64,000 nt of DNA from an uncultured Desulfovibrio sp. (lineage in GTDB: Bacteria; Desulfobacterota; Desulfovibrionia; Desulfovibrionales; Desulfovibrionaceae): positions 1 to 64,000 of the forward strand of contig CALBAX010000022.1 of assembly GCA_937926875.1 (NCBI GenBank). The letters run 5' to 3'. Shown here piece by piece: positions 1-9,587 of the stretch. A program made the position numbers and the translations under genes. Below the pieces are notes generated by a model, which worked only from the letters and a program-made list of their open reading frames with translations, was not told the origin of the DNA and searched no databases. Position 1 is the stretch's first letter, and every line of letters starts with the position of its first letter.

Positions 1-115
1 GGACGGTCTTTCCCCATGCACAGCGCACAGGGAAGAAGCAGGGGCGTGTCCGTGCCCGCATCCCGCCCCGGCCATCGGCGTGGGCCGCTGGCCCCTTTCA
101 GACCGGCAACGGCAG

Positions 116-146
116 AAAAAGAAAAACCCCGCTCGAAAGCGGGGTG
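116..146 (-). terminator. Rho-independent terminator of tRNA-His
   Basis: Read on the minus strand, a perfect 7-bp stem (AGCGGGG with its complement, tetraloop TTCG) is followed by a T-rich run. It lies 11 bases past the CCA end of the tRNA, so it ends that transcript. Bases 1-115 show no gene that I can support. Confidence 0.85.
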
Positions 147-156
147 CATTTCCTTA

Positions 157-233
157 TGGGGCGAAAGATGGGACTTGAACCCACGGCCACCTGGGCCACA
201 ACCAGGTGCTCTACCAACTGAGCTACTTCCGCC
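157..233 (-). tRNA. tRNA-His (anticodon GTG)
   Basis: The minus strand folds into a complete cloverleaf. The acceptor arm includes the extra 5' G (G-1) pairing with C73 that is diagnostic of tRNA-His. The anticodon loop TTGTGGC carries GTG, the T arm reads GGGTTCAAGTCCC, and the 3' CCA is encoded. It decodes CAC/CAT. It has its own promoter and terminator, so it is monocistronic. Confidence 0.96.
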
Positions 234-245
234 GTAACGAAGACG

Positions 246-274
246 TGTATACGCACATCCCCAAAAATATGCAA
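246..274 (-). promoter_or_regulatory. Sigma-70 promoter of tRNA-His
   Basis: Minus-strand -35 TTGCAT and -10 TATACA are separated by 17 bases. The predicted start is about 7 bases further on, shortly before the mature 5' end of the tRNA. This is an inference from consensus and position. Confidence 0.7.
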
Positions 275-452
275 GCAAAAATTCGCAGTTCTCTTTCTGG
301 ATTTTTTTTAGAAAAAAAACTAGCATCCGATACCGGCTCCAAACACCATGTTTTGACGGATCACGGACCAGCCCCCGGACGGGGACGGGACCAGTGCCGC
401 AACCCCCAGCATGCGCCGCAGGCCAAGGCCCGCAGGCCGCACGAGGATCCTG

Positions 453-1703
<1,251 letters not shown>

Positions 1704-1725
1704 CGCTCCGGCGCAAGGAGGATCC

Positions 1726-2481
1726 ATGCGTTACATCGTCCCCCTGCTGCTTCTTTGCTGCCTCATGCTCAGCAGCGGTTGTGCCTCGCTCTACGGCGTG
1801 TACGACGACCAGCGCCTGAGCGGCACCATCACCGATGACAAGGAAATCTCCCTGGGCATCAAGTCCGACCTCATGGATGCCAACCTGTCCCAGGGCTGGG
1901 GCATCAAGGTCTACTGCTATTACGGCCATGTCTTCCTGGTGGGCGAGGCCCCCGAGAAGATGCGCTCCCAGGCCATCCGCCTTGCGCGCCGCCACAAGGG
2001 CGTGCGCTCCGTCACCTCGCACTGGTTCACCCCGGCCAAGAGCGATACCGGCGACTTCGTCCTGGCCACCAAGCTGCGTACGGAGCTCATCGGCACCTCG
2101 GGCCTGAGCTCCACCCGCATCGACACGGAAGTCAATGCCGGACGCGTGGTCCTGCTGGGCGTGGTCAAGGATGAGGCCGAACGCAAGCTGGCCATCCGTG
2201 CCGCGCGTCAGGTGGAGGGCGTCAAGCAGGTCATCAGCTATCTGATGCTGCCCCAGAAGCAGGCCGACATGCCCGTGCCCAAGGGCCAGGTGGTGCCCGG
2301 CGCGGGCCAGGGCACGCAACCGGCGGCCACGCCCGCCGCGGCGCCGTCCACGGCACCGGCTGCCCAGCCCGCGGCCCAGAACGTGCCCACCATGCCGCCG
2401 GCCAACTCCTCGCACAAGCTGACCCCGCCCACGGCACCGCCCCCGCCGCCGGTGGGCGACGAGGCCGCCGGGGCCGTCTAG
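1726..2481 (+). CDS. BON-domain outer-membrane lipoprotein
   Basis: The 251-residue product has a lipoprotein signal (MRYIVPLLLLCCLMLSSGC; lipobox cysteine at residue 19). Two BON domains follow (roughly residues 40-110 and 115-185), each with the alternating hydrophobic pattern and a VxLxGxV-type strand. The last 60 residues are a low-complexity Ala/Pro/Gln tail. BON lipoproteins of the OsmY/DolP type sit in the periplasm and bind membrane lipid; the exact role here is unknown. A strong ribosome site (AAGGAGG) precedes the ATG. It lies 22 bases after murA and is followed by a terminator, so it probably ends a murA transcript. Confidence 0.85.
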   Translation: MRYIVPLLLLCCLMLSSGCASLYGVYDDQRLSGTITDDKEISLGIKSDLMDANLSQGWGIKVYCYYGHVFLVGEAPEKMRSQAIRLARRHKGVRSVTSHWFTPAKSDTGDFVLATKLRTELIGTSGLSSTRIDTEVNAGRVVLLGVVKDEAERKLAIRAARQVEGVKQVISYLMLPQKQADMPVPKGQVVPGAGQGTQPAATPAAAPSTAPAAQPAAQNVPTMPPANSSHKLTPPTAPPPPPVGDEAAGAV

Positions 2482-2540
2482 CCAAGCTCCCCAGGATGAC
2501 GGGGCCAGGCCCCGTCATGAACGATCTTCCTTCATGCGAA

Positions 2541-2577
2541 GGGCCCGCTCCAGCGATGGAACGGGCCCTTTCCTTTC
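2541..2577 (+). terminator. Terminator after the BON lipoprotein gene
   Basis: The stem GGGCCCG / CGGGCCC is followed by TTTCCTTTC. A smaller GACGGGGC / GCCCCGTC hairpin lies just upstream (about 2497-2517). The same stem could also stop the converging cobO transcript. Confidence 0.75.
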
Positions 2578-2622
2578 GATGTGCGCGACGCGGGACGGCT
2601 GGTGCCGAAAAAACGCCCCGCC

Positions 2623-3126
2623 TCAGAATTCTATGCCCGGCGCGGCCTTGATGCCCGCCCGCCAGGGATGTTTGATCTCGCCCATCTCCGTGACAAGATC
2701 GGCGGTTTCCACCAGCCAGTCCGGCGCGTCCCGGCCGGAAAGCACCAGATGGCACCGGGCACGGCGCGCCGCCTCCATGAGCCCTTCCACTTCGTTCCGC
2801 TCCAGGATGCCCGCTTTCAGGGCATAGAGCGTCTCGTCCAGCACCAGAAGGTCCAGACGTTCCAGACGTTGCCGGGCCCAGTCCAGCGTGGCCAGGGCCG
2901 CTTCCCGGTGGGCGGGGCGGTCTTCCTCGCGCCGCAAAAAGCCCTTGCCGCCGGCCAGGAAGTCTTCCCCCAGCAGGCGGGCGAGGACGGTCTGCTCCCC
3001 GGCGCAGCCCGGCTGCTTCATGAACTGGCCGAAACCCACGGCAAGATCCCGGCCCAGGGCCCGCATGGCCTGCCCGATGCAGGCGCTGGTCTTGCCCTTG
3101 CCGTTGCCTGTATAGACGATGATCAT
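2623..3126 (-). CDS. cobO: Cob(I)yrinic acid a,c-diamide adenosyltransferase
   Basis: The 167-residue product is a BtuR/CobO-family ATP:corrinoid adenosyltransferase, which adds the 5'-deoxyadenosyl group to the cobalt of corrin intermediates or salvaged cobalamin. The N-terminal P-loop GNGKGKTSA is at residues 8-16, and the family's LLVLDE (Walker B) and LSGRDAP segments are present. I chose the ATG at 3126 because its ATGA overlaps the stop of the upstream radical SAM gene. cbiK and cobT lie elsewhere in the window, so corrinoid synthesis genes are scattered here. Confidence 0.93.
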   Translation of the reverse strand: MIIVYTGNGKGKTSACIGQAMRALGRDLAVGFGQFMKQPGCAGEQTVLARLLGEDFLAGGKGFLRREEDRPAHREAALATLDWARQRLERLDLLVLDETLYALKAGILERNEVEGLMEAARRARCHLVLSGRDAPDWLVETADLVTEMGEIKHPWRAGIKAAPGIEF

Positions 3127-4133
3127 GATTCCCATACTCCCGGCAGCTGACTGCCGCATCGCGGACAGACGCCTGCGTCCGTCCTCATGAGGACCTGCCA
3201 GCCCTGCCGTTCCAGACAGGGGGCACCACATTGCGGGCAGCACGTATCGCCGCCGCCCGCACAAAAGACATTGCCCGTATACACGAAGTGCAGCCCCTCT
3301 TCCAGACCGATGTCCCGGCAGCGCCGCAGGGTCTCCGCCCGCGTGGCCGGATGATCCGTCATGCGGTAGGCGGGATGGAAAGCCGTCACATGCCAGGGCG
3401 TGTCCGCGCCCAGTTCGTCGCGGAGGAAACGTGCCAGCGCCCGCAGCTCCGCCTCTCCGTCATTGAGACCTTCCAGGATGAGGGTCGTCACTTCCAGCCA
3501 CCAGCCCAGCGCGCGCATCCGCACCAGATTGTCCAGCACGGGACGCAGGCGGGCGCCGCAATAGTGGTGATAGAAATCCTCGCTGAAGGCCTTCAGGTCG
3601 ATATTGGCCGCCCGCACCAGGGGCCCCAGCAGCTCCAGACAGCCGGGGCTCATGAAACCGTTGCTCACCAGGATGGACGGCAGGCCCCGTTCCTGCCCCA
3701 GCGTGGCCGTGGCCGCCAGCAGCTCCACGAAGACCGTGGGTTCGTTGTAGGTGAAGGCCAGGCTGCGGCAGGCGGTGCGCAGGGCCGCTTCCACCAGCAT
3801 CTCCGGCGTGGCTTCGTGCCCGCGGATGCGCTCCTGCTCCAGCGGGTCACGGGAGATATGATGGTTCTGGCAGAAGAGGCAGGAAAAATTGCATCCGGCA
3901 CTGCCCACGGAAAAGGTCCGGCTGCCGGGAAGGAAGTGGTACAGGGGTTTCTTTTCCACCGGGTCGGCCTGCACGCCCGTTACCAGGCCACCCACCAGCG
4001 AGAGCGGATGCCCCTCGTGGTTGCAGCGCACGCCGCAGCGTCCCCGCTGCCCGGTCACGAGCACACAGGCATGGGCGCAGAGCCCGCAGCGCAACCTGCC
4101 GTCCGTCAGCCGTGTCCACAACATGCTTTCCAT
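3123..4133 (-). CDS. amrS: AmmeMemoRadiSam-type radical SAM protein
   Basis: The 336-residue protein has the radical SAM cluster motif CNFSCLFC at about residues 72-79. Additional cysteine clusters lie at the N-terminus (CGLCAHAC, CGVRC) and C-terminus (CCPQCGAPC, CPRCG). This layout fits AmrS, a relative of pyruvate-formate-lyase activase that usually travels with Memo and AMMECR1 homologues. Those partners are not seen in this window. The substrate is unknown for the family. The ATG at 4133 follows AAGGAG at good spacing. Its stop overlaps the cobO start by 4 bases, so the two are translationally coupled, which is an odd pairing. Confidence 0.82.
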   Translation of the reverse strand: MESMLWTRLTDGRLRCGLCAHACVLVTGQRGRCGVRCNHEGHPLSLVGGLVTGVQADPVEKKPLYHFLPGSRTFSVGSAGCNFSCLFCQNHHISRDPLEQERIRGHEATPEMLVEAALRTACRSLAFTYNEPTVFVELLAATATLGQERGLPSILVSNGFMSPGCLELLGPLVRAANIDLKAFSEDFYHHYCGARLRPVLDNLVRMRALGWWLEVTTLILEGLNDGEAELRALARFLRDELGADTPWHVTAFHPAYRMTDHPATRAETLRRCRDIGLEEGLHFVYTGNVFCAGGGDTCCPQCGAPCLERQGWQVLMRTDAGVCPRCGSQLPGVWES

Positions 4134-4369
4134 AAGGCGCTCTCCTTCGCGGCCTGCCCGGCCGCCTCTGACGGCCGGTGCCTCTGTTCCTCTCCCCCTG
4201 TGCGGATGCCGCCCGCACCGTGCCGGCCCTCTCCATGCGGCAGCGCCGGCCCTGCCTCCCGAAGGGAACGGGAAGTCCGCCTCCCCGGTATAGCAGGGGA
4301 AGATCCCCGCGGCTACGAAAAAAGGTGACCATAAATCTCCCCCTGCCGGGATTTGGACCAAAAAGCCGC

Positions 4370-4398
4370 TTGGGATTCGGCAAATTTTTTGCTAGGGT
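4370..4398 (+). promoter_or_regulatory. Sigma-70 promoter of purM
   Basis: -35 TTGGGA and -10 TAGGGT lie 17 bases apart, with an extended TGC before the -10. The predicted start is about 17 bases upstream of the purM ribosome site. It lies in the gap between the divergent amrS and purM genes. Confidence 0.55.
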
Positions 4399-4421
4399 GT
4401 CTCCCACCAAGGAGGATACTC

Positions 4422-5483
4422 ATGTCCACAGATCGCGCAAAAGCATATACCGAAGCCGGTGTCGATATCCAGGCCGGCAATGATCTCGTGGCGCGCATCA
4501 AGCATCTGGTGCAGCGCACGCATACCAAGGGGGTCATCTCCGACATCGGGGGATTCGGGGGCCTGTTCAGACCTGAAATCGGCAACATGAGCGACCCGGT
4601 GCTTGTTTCGTCCACCGACGGCGTGGGCACCAAGCTCAAACTGGCCTTTGCCTTCAACAAGCACGATACCGTGGGCATCGACCTCGTGGCCATGAGCGTC
4701 AACGATATCCTGGTCCAGGGGGCCACCCCCCTGTTCTTCCTTGACTACTTCGCCACCGGCAAGCTGGATGTGGATACCGCCCACACCGTCATCAGCGGCG
4801 TGGCCGAAGGCTGCCGCCAGTCCGCCTGTGCCCTGCTGGGCGGCGAGACCGCCGAGATGCCCGACATGTACGGCGATGGCGAATACGACCTGGCCGGCTT
4901 CTGCGTGGGCATCGTGGACAACGCCAAGCTGGTGGACGGTTCCGGCATCCGCGTGGGCGACAAGATCGTGGGTCTGGCCTCCACCGGCCTGCACTCCAAC
5001 GGCTTCTCGCTGGCCCGCAAGATCCTGGACAAGAGCGGCCTGGGCCCGGACGATCCCTTCCCGGGCGCCGACGGCGCCACCGTGCGTGACGTGCTGCTGG
5101 CCCCCACCCAGATCTATGTGGAAGTGGTCCGCTCCCTGCTGCGCGACCTGGACGTGCGCGGCATGGCCCACATCACCGGCGGCGGCTTCTATGACAACAT
5201 CCCGCGCGTGCTGCCCAATCAGGTGGAAGCCCACATCGACTTCGGCAGCTGGGAAATGCCCCCTGTCTTCAAGTGGCTGCACGAAGTGGGCGAACTCTCC
5301 TGGCCCGAGATCCTGCAGATCTTCAACGGCGGTATCGGTTACGTGCTGGTGCTGCCCGAAGAGCAGGTGGAAGAGACCATCAACCGCATCCAGGCCTTCG
5401 GCATGTCCGCCTGGTCCATCGGCACCATCGCCCGCCGCAACGGCGACGGCGAGCAGGTGGTCGTCGACTTCGACAAGGCCTAG
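4422..5483 (+). CDS. purM: Phosphoribosylformylglycinamidine cyclo-ligase (AIR synthetase)
   Basis: This 353-residue cytoplasmic enzyme closes the imidazole ring of 5-aminoimidazole ribotide with ATP in purine synthesis. The family signatures GGFGGLF, SSTDGVGTKLK, GIDLVAMSVND, LLGGETAEMPDMY, GLHSNGFSLAR and HITGGGFYDNIPR are all present in order. The ATG has an excellent ribosome site (AAGGAGGA, 5 bases upstream). It is monocistronic: a terminator follows directly and no other pur gene is adjacent. Confidence 0.97.
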   Translation: MSTDRAKAYTEAGVDIQAGNDLVARIKHLVQRTHTKGVISDIGGFGGLFRPEIGNMSDPVLVSSTDGVGTKLKLAFAFNKHDTVGIDLVAMSVNDILVQGATPLFFLDYFATGKLDVDTAHTVISGVAEGCRQSACALLGGETAEMPDMYGDGEYDLAGFCVGIVDNAKLVDGSGIRVGDKIVGLASTGLHSNGFSLARKILDKSGLGPDDPFPGADGATVRDVLLAPTQIYVEVVRSLLRDLDVRGMAHITGGGFYDNIPRVLPNQVEAHIDFGSWEMPPVFKWLHEVGELSWPEILQIFNGGIGYVLVLPEEQVEETINRIQAFGMSAWSIGTIARRNGDGEQVVVDFDKA

Positions 5484-5507
5484 CCTCGTCCTGCATCCGA
5501 TCCTCAA

Positions 5508-5536
5508 GGGGGAAGGCCGTCGCCTTCCCCTTTTTT
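5508..5536 (+). terminator. Terminator of purM
   Basis: GGGGAAGGC pairs with GCCTTCCCC across a 4-base loop, followed by six T's. A classic intrinsic terminator 25 bases after the purM stop. Confidence 0.9.
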
Positions 5537-5553
5537 CTTCGCAAAGGACATAC

Positions 5554-5895
5554 ATGAACGGGAAAGCATGGCTGGGGCGCTTCCTGTCCCGCAAGGCCAC
5601 GCACAAGGCCTCCCGCCGCCCGGCATCGCCGCTGCGGGAGCTGGAACAGGAACAGGCCGCGCTCCGGGCACGGCTCGATGCGCTGGGAGCGGCCCTCGAT
5701 GCCGCATCCGCCGCCCTTCCGGAACAGGAACGCACGGCCCTCTGCCACGTGCGGGACGAGGCCCGCGCCCTGTGTGGGCGTGCCTGCGGCCGCCTTGCCG
5801 CCTTCCGCAGGACCTGCTGGCTGGTGATCCTGATCCAGCTCTGCCTGCTGGCCGCCATGCTGGCTTCGTTCCGTTTCTTCCTGCCGGAGCTGTAG
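5554..5895 (+). CDS. Small tail-anchored membrane protein, unknown function
   Basis: The 113-residue protein has a basic N-terminus, then about 45 residues of Leu/Ala/Glu/Gln-rich sequence (LRELEQEQAALRARLDAL and onward) likely to form a coiled coil. It ends in one hydrophobic segment (CWLVILIQLCLLAAMLASF) just before the C-terminus. It should sit in the inner membrane with the coiled coil in the cytoplasm. A ribosome site (AAAGGA) precedes the ATG. I do not recognise the family. Codon use resembles its neighbours. Confidence 0.6.
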   Translation: MNGKAWLGRFLSRKATHKASRRPASPLRELEQEQAALRARLDALGAALDAASAALPEQERTALCHVRDEARALCGRACGRLAAFRRTCWLVILIQLCLLAAMLASFRFFLPEL

Positions 5896-6075
5896 CCTCC
5901 CGGCCTTCCTGCCCCTATTGCCGCAACAGGGCGGTCGGGATCATTGCCTGATCCTGCCTGGCCTTCCTGCCGACGGCCATCATGCAGTATGGCTCCTCCT
6001 TCGATGGAGGTCGGGGCATGGATGGACTCCATGCAGGCACTTCGCCATCGCATCGTCCCTCCTTCTCCCGGCACA

Positions 6076-6104
6076 TGGACAGGCACCCCGCCCCCGTGTA
6101 GCAT
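6076..6104 (+). promoter_or_regulatory. Sigma-70 promoter of yccF
   Basis: -35 TGGACA and -10 TAGCAT, 17 bases apart, ending about 35 bases before the start codon. Consensus-based inference. Confidence 0.5.
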
Positions 6105-6139
6105 GGGCGTTCCATCCACGTCTTTTCAGGAGTCCCCCC

Positions 6140-6607
6140 ATGCAAGCTCTGGGTTGTCTCGGCAATGTCCTCTGGTTCTTCCCCTTCGGTCTGGGCACCG
6201 GCCTGCTCTGGTGCATCGCGGGCGTGTTCTGCTTCATCAGCATCATCGGCATCCCCTGGGGCCGGGCCTGCTTCGTCATGGCCGGTTTCGCCTTCATGCC
6301 CTTCGGCCGCATGCCGGTCTCCCGTGACGTCCTCACCGGTGAAGGCGACATCGGCACCGGCCCGCTGGGCACGGTGGGCAACATCGTCTGGCTGCTGCTC
6401 TGCGGCATCTGGATCGCCTGCGGCCACCTGCTCTCGGCCCTGGCCTGCGCCGTGACCATCATCGGCATCCCCTTCGCCTGGCAGCACGTCAAGCTGGCGG
6501 CCCTGGCCCTGTGCCCCATCGGCAAGACCATCGTGGACGCCCGCGTGGCCGAGGCCGCCGAACAGGCCGCCGCCTGGCGCCAGGCCAGCGGACAGTTCCG
6601 GCGCTGA
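6140..6607 (+). CDS. yccF: YccF-domain inner-membrane protein
   Basis: This 155-residue membrane protein contains two copies of the YccF motif: a hydrophobic helix followed by the ITIIGIPFA-like signature. These are GVFCFISIIGIPWGRACF (about residues 28-45) and ALACAVTIIGIPFAWQHVKLAALAL (about 102-126). Such proteins span the inner membrane several times; the function is unknown. The last 25 residues form an Ala-rich cytoplasmic tail. The ATG follows AGGAG. The next gene starts 27 bases later on the same strand. Confidence 0.85.
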   Translation: MQALGCLGNVLWFFPFGLGTGLLWCIAGVFCFISIIGIPWGRACFVMAGFAFMPFGRMPVSRDVLTGEGDIGTGPLGTVGNIVWLLLCGIWIACGHLLSALACAVTIIGIPFAWQHVKLAALALCPIGKTIVDARVAEAAEQAAAWRQASGQFRR

Positions 6608-6634
6608 GGACGGAAAAGACAGGGAGGGACGACG

Positions 6635-7528
6635 GTGCCCCGCACCCGCCCCTTGCCTCCCTCCCGGCCGGGGCGTACATCCAGAGACATGAACACCACA
6701 TCCCCTGTCCTGCCGGACATCAGCCGTCACGAGGCATGGTTCGCCGCCTACGCGGCCCGTGAGCGCGAGAAGGAATGCCGCCGGGCCGGCGGCGACCCTT
6801 CCCCCATGGATCTCAAACGGCACCACACCATGCAGGTGCTGGCCCATGCCCGTGCCATCGTCGCGGGCGGCCGGTTCGCCCCGCCACTGGACCGCGCCTG
6901 CCTGCTGGCGGCCCTGTACCATGACGTGGCCCGCTTCGAGCAGTACCTGCGCTGGCATACCTTCCGCGACCGGGAGTCCTGCAACCACGGCCAGTGGGGC
7001 GTGCGCATCCTCAAACGTGAACAGCGCCTGAAGGACGAAACGCCTGCTGTCCGCAAGCTGGTGCTCGCCGCCGTGGGCCTGCACAACCGCTTCGCCCTGC
7101 CCGCGGGCCTGCCGGAAGGGATGGCCCGCATCTGCCATGCCGTGCGTGATGCCGACAAGCTGGACATCCTGCGTGTCATGGACGAGCACCTTTCCGGCCC
7201 GCGTCCTTACTGCCCCACCGTGGTCCTGAGCCTGCCCGACGATCCTGCCCTCTACAGCGACAAAGTCCTGGACGATGCCCTTGCCGGTCGGGTGGCAGCC
7301 TACGCCGACCTGAAAAGCGTCAATGATTTCCGCGTACTGCTGGGGACATGGTTTTATGACATGCATTTCCCGGCCAGCCGTGCCCGCTTCGTGGCCGAAG
7401 GCCATGCCCGCCGCCTGCTGACGGCCCTGCCCGCCACGCCGGCCTATGCCGCGGCCCGCGACCACCTGCTGCGCAGTCTGGATGCTGCCCCAGCGTCCCC
7501 GGAGGCCCCTGATGGCTGTCTGTCCTAG
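6635..7528 (+). CDS. HD-domain phosphohydrolase-like protein
   Basis: The 297-residue protein has a clear HD fold: an N-terminal histidine region (LKRHHTMQVLAHA), the metal-binding doublet in LLAALYHDVARFEQYL, a helix with HGQWGVRIL and a later DADKLDILRVM aspartate. This is the order of metal-dependent HD phosphohydrolases; the substrate cannot be read from sequence. I favour the GTG at 6635, which has GGGAGGG at 6-base spacing. The ATG at 6689 would remove 18 poorly conserved-looking residues but lacks a ribosome site. It overlaps the next gene by 17 bases, so they are coupled. Confidence 0.82.
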   Translation: MPRTRPLPPSRPGRTSRDMNTTSPVLPDISRHEAWFAAYAAREREKECRRAGGDPSPMDLKRHHTMQVLAHARAIVAGGRFAPPLDRACLLAALYHDVARFEQYLRWHTFRDRESCNHGQWGVRILKREQRLKDETPAVRKLVLAAVGLHNRFALPAGLPEGMARICHAVRDADKLDILRVMDEHLSGPRPYCPTVVLSLPDDPALYSDKVLDDALAGRVAAYADLKSVNDFRVLLGTWFYDMHFPASRARFVAEGHARRLLTALPATPAYAAARDHLLRSLDAAPASPEAPDGCLS

Positions 7529-8102
7529 TGTCCCCTGCGTCTCTCCGAAGACAGCGAGCGCGCCCCTGCTGCGCGACCTCCTGTCCGCTGCCGACGTGAC
7601 CCGGCTGCGCACGTTGCGCCCGGCCCCGCCGGCTCCCGGCCTGTACGCCGCCCTGTGCCGCCGGGTGCCCTGGCCCGACGCGAGCCGGGCCCTGCCCTGC
7701 AATGCCCTGCCTGACATCCCCGGAACGACGGTACAGGCCCCCTTCGCGGTACTGCCGGAGCTGCCTGCAGGCTCTCTGGAAGGGCTGCGCCTGGGCTATG
7801 CGCTGTTTTCCCTGCCCTGGCCCGATGCGGTGAGCCTGCTGCGGGCCTGTTCCCTGGCGGCACGGCAGCTCTGGCTGGCGGACTTCATCCTGGCCGAACG
7901 CAACCTGGGCCTGCCCGCGGCCCTGCTGCGGCGTCTCCTGCCCGGCTTCCTGCCCTGGGGGCCCGCGACGCCTGCCCGCATATGGCTGCGGCGCGGCGGG
8001 CTGGAAGGCTGCCTGCATGCCGCCGGGCTGGCAGCGGCACAACGCCGTACCCTGCTGGCCGGGGCCGCCGCCCTGATACAGGTGGCGCCGGTCCGGCTGT
8101 AG
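7512..8102 (+). CDS. Unknown protein, possible degenerate methyltransferase
   Basis: This 196-residue Ala/Leu/Arg-rich soluble protein is translated from an ATG inside the end of the HD-domain gene, with GGAGG 6 bases upstream. The middle (LRLGYALFSLPWPDAVSLLRACSLAARQLWLADFILAERNL) loosely recalls the late strands of class I SAM-dependent methyltransferases that act on quinones or lipids. The N-terminal SAM-binding glycine motif is not visible. I therefore treat the function as unknown. The overlap suggests it works with the HD protein. Confidence 0.6.
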   Translation: MAVCPSVPCVSPKTASAPLLRDLLSAADVTRLRTLRPAPPAPGLYAALCRRVPWPDASRALPCNALPDIPGTTVQAPFAVLPELPAGSLEGLRLGYALFSLPWPDAVSLLRACSLAARQLWLADFILAERNLGLPAALLRRLLPGFLPWGPATPARIWLRRGGLEGCLHAAGLAAAQRRTLLAGAAALIQVAPVRL

Positions 8103-8620
8103 CCAGCGTCGTGGCCTCCGTGCCTCTCCTGGCATGTCCCGGATGTTGCGAGCTTCCTCCACAGACCGGCCTCCGTCCCCCTTCCCTTCCGGAAAGCCGG
8201 ACGGCGCGGCCGATGCCTGCGGCAGAAAAGGTGGACACGGCCGGACGCCCTCTTCGCCGGGACAGCTCTCCCGCCCTTCCATACGGGCCTGAGAAGCCCG
8301 GCCCTTCCCGGCTGCGGGCTCCGGCTCCCCCTGCTGCCAGGCTCCCATGAAAAACAGGGAGCCGCAGCCCCCTGTCTGTGAGAAAGGCCGCCCGAAGGCG
8401 GCCTTCCAGGTCCAAACCATGCAAGTCCGGAAATATGTCGTCCCTCTGCCGCAGACGGAGGGCATCGTGTCTGCTTCTGCACAGGAGCGCGGCCGCTGCC
8501 TGCGTCAGGCATCAGCGGAAAACAATTTTTTCTCCCTGTTGCCGCCCAAAGGGGCTCTTACCGGCGTGTCTTCGCCCGGGAACGTGCCTGTGGAATGGCC
8601 TTGTCCGCTCCAGGCCCCCT
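8103..8620. other. Gene-free gap with two hairpins
   Basis: About 520 bases between convergent genes without a credible reading frame. Two strong hairpins are visible: GGCTCCC / GGGAGCC at 8340-8363, and a 9-bp stem AAGGCCGCC / GGCGGCCTT with a CGAA loop at 8384-8405. Neither has a long T run. They may stop or stabilise the ends of the convergent transcripts. Confidence 0.5.
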
Positions 8621-9481
8621 CTAGGCATCGAAGGGATCGCAGAAAAAATGCTCCCGCAGGGCCTGTGTCCAGGGGCGCGGATGCATCCCCAGATACTCGG
8701 AAAGCTTGCCGCAGTCCAGTACCGTATAGGGCGGACGCGGCGCTTTTTGCGGCCATTGCGACGAGGGGATGGGCTCCACGCGGCATTCGTTGCCAGCCAG
8801 GCCCACAGCTTCGCAGGCCAGCTCGCACCAGGTGGCCTGCCCGCTGTTGACGGCATGCCACAGGCCGGTGGCATGGCGTTCGGCCAGCAGGATGCTCCAC
8901 AGGGCCAGATCCAGCGAATAGGTGGGCGAGCCCGTGCGGTCGTCCACGATGGTGATGCTGTCGCGCCGGTGGCAGGCATTGAGGATGTCGTCCACGAAAT
9001 TGCGCTTGCCGGGCCCGAACAGCCAGCCCGTGCGCACCACGCAGGCCCGCTCGGGCAGGGTCTGCAACACGGCCTGTTCTCCGGCCAGGCGGGTCTTGCC
9101 GTAGACGTTGAGGGGGGCCGTGGCGTCTTCTTCGCGCCAGGGGCTGCCGTGCTGGCCCGAAAAGACCAGCCCGGAACTGAAATGCATCAGGTGGCCCTGT
9201 CCGCGGGTCTTGAGCAGGCAGGCCAGGGTATGCGGCAGGGTGCGGTTGTAGAGCAGGACTTCGTCAGGATGGTCCTCGGCATCGTCCACCGTGTTCCAGC
9301 CAAGGGAGCTGAACACCACATCCGGCGCGCAACTGTCCAGGCGGGCCTGCAGGAAGTCCGCGTCCAGTATGTCACCGTCCGAGCGTTCCAGCGATTCCAC
9401 CGACCAGCCGCGCCCCAGCAGGACATGACGCAGGGCCTGCCCCAGCAGTCCGGTGCAGCCCTCCAGAACCAATGCTTTCAC
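8621..9481 (-). CDS. rfbD: dTDP-4-dehydrorhamnose reductase-like (RmlD/RfbD) protein
   Basis: The 286-residue protein is an extended short-chain dehydrogenase. It has a nucleotide-binding start (KALVLEGCTGLLGQAL, a variant of GxxGxxG), an HFSSGLVFSG segment and the catalytic YGKTRLAGE (YxxxK). It also has VVRTGWLFGPG and FVDDILN, as in RmlD, which reduces dTDP-4-keto-rhamnose to dTDP-rhamnose. No rfbA/B/C partners are adjacent, so the sugar may differ. The start is a GTG with GGAGGA 6 bases upstream; upstream in-frame ATGs lack a ribosome site. It is divergent from cbiK. Confidence 0.82.
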   Translation of the reverse strand: MKALVLEGCTGLLGQALRHVLLGRGWSVESLERSDGDILDADFLQARLDSCAPDVVFSSLGWNTVDDAEDHPDEVLLYNRTLPHTLACLLKTRGQGHLMHFSSGLVFSGQHGSPWREEDATAPLNVYGKTRLAGEQAVLQTLPERACVVRTGWLFGPGKRNFVDDILNACHRRDSITIVDDRTGSPTYSLDLALWSILLAERHATGLWHAVNSGQATWCELACEAVGLAGNECRVEPIPSSQWPQKAPRPPYTVLDCGKLSEYLGMHPRPWTQALREHFFCDPFDA

Positions 9482-9525
9482 GAACAATCCTCCAACGTAT
9501 AGCGCACTGTAGCCTCCCCTCTGTC

Positions 9526-9569
9526 CACGGTCAACCGTGAGGCGCGCCGTCTTGCCAGCGTGCGGCAAG
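9526..9569. promoter_or_regulatory. Two dyads in the divergent rfbD/cbiK gap
   Basis: The 106-base gap contains two inverted repeats: CACGGTCAACCGTG (9526-9539) and CTTGCC-N7-GGCAAG (9551-9569). They sit where the two divergent promoters should be, so they may be operators. I see no strong -35/-10 pair and no cobalamin riboswitch. Confidence 0.35.
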
Positions 9570-9587
9570 TGACGTACACCAACAGGG

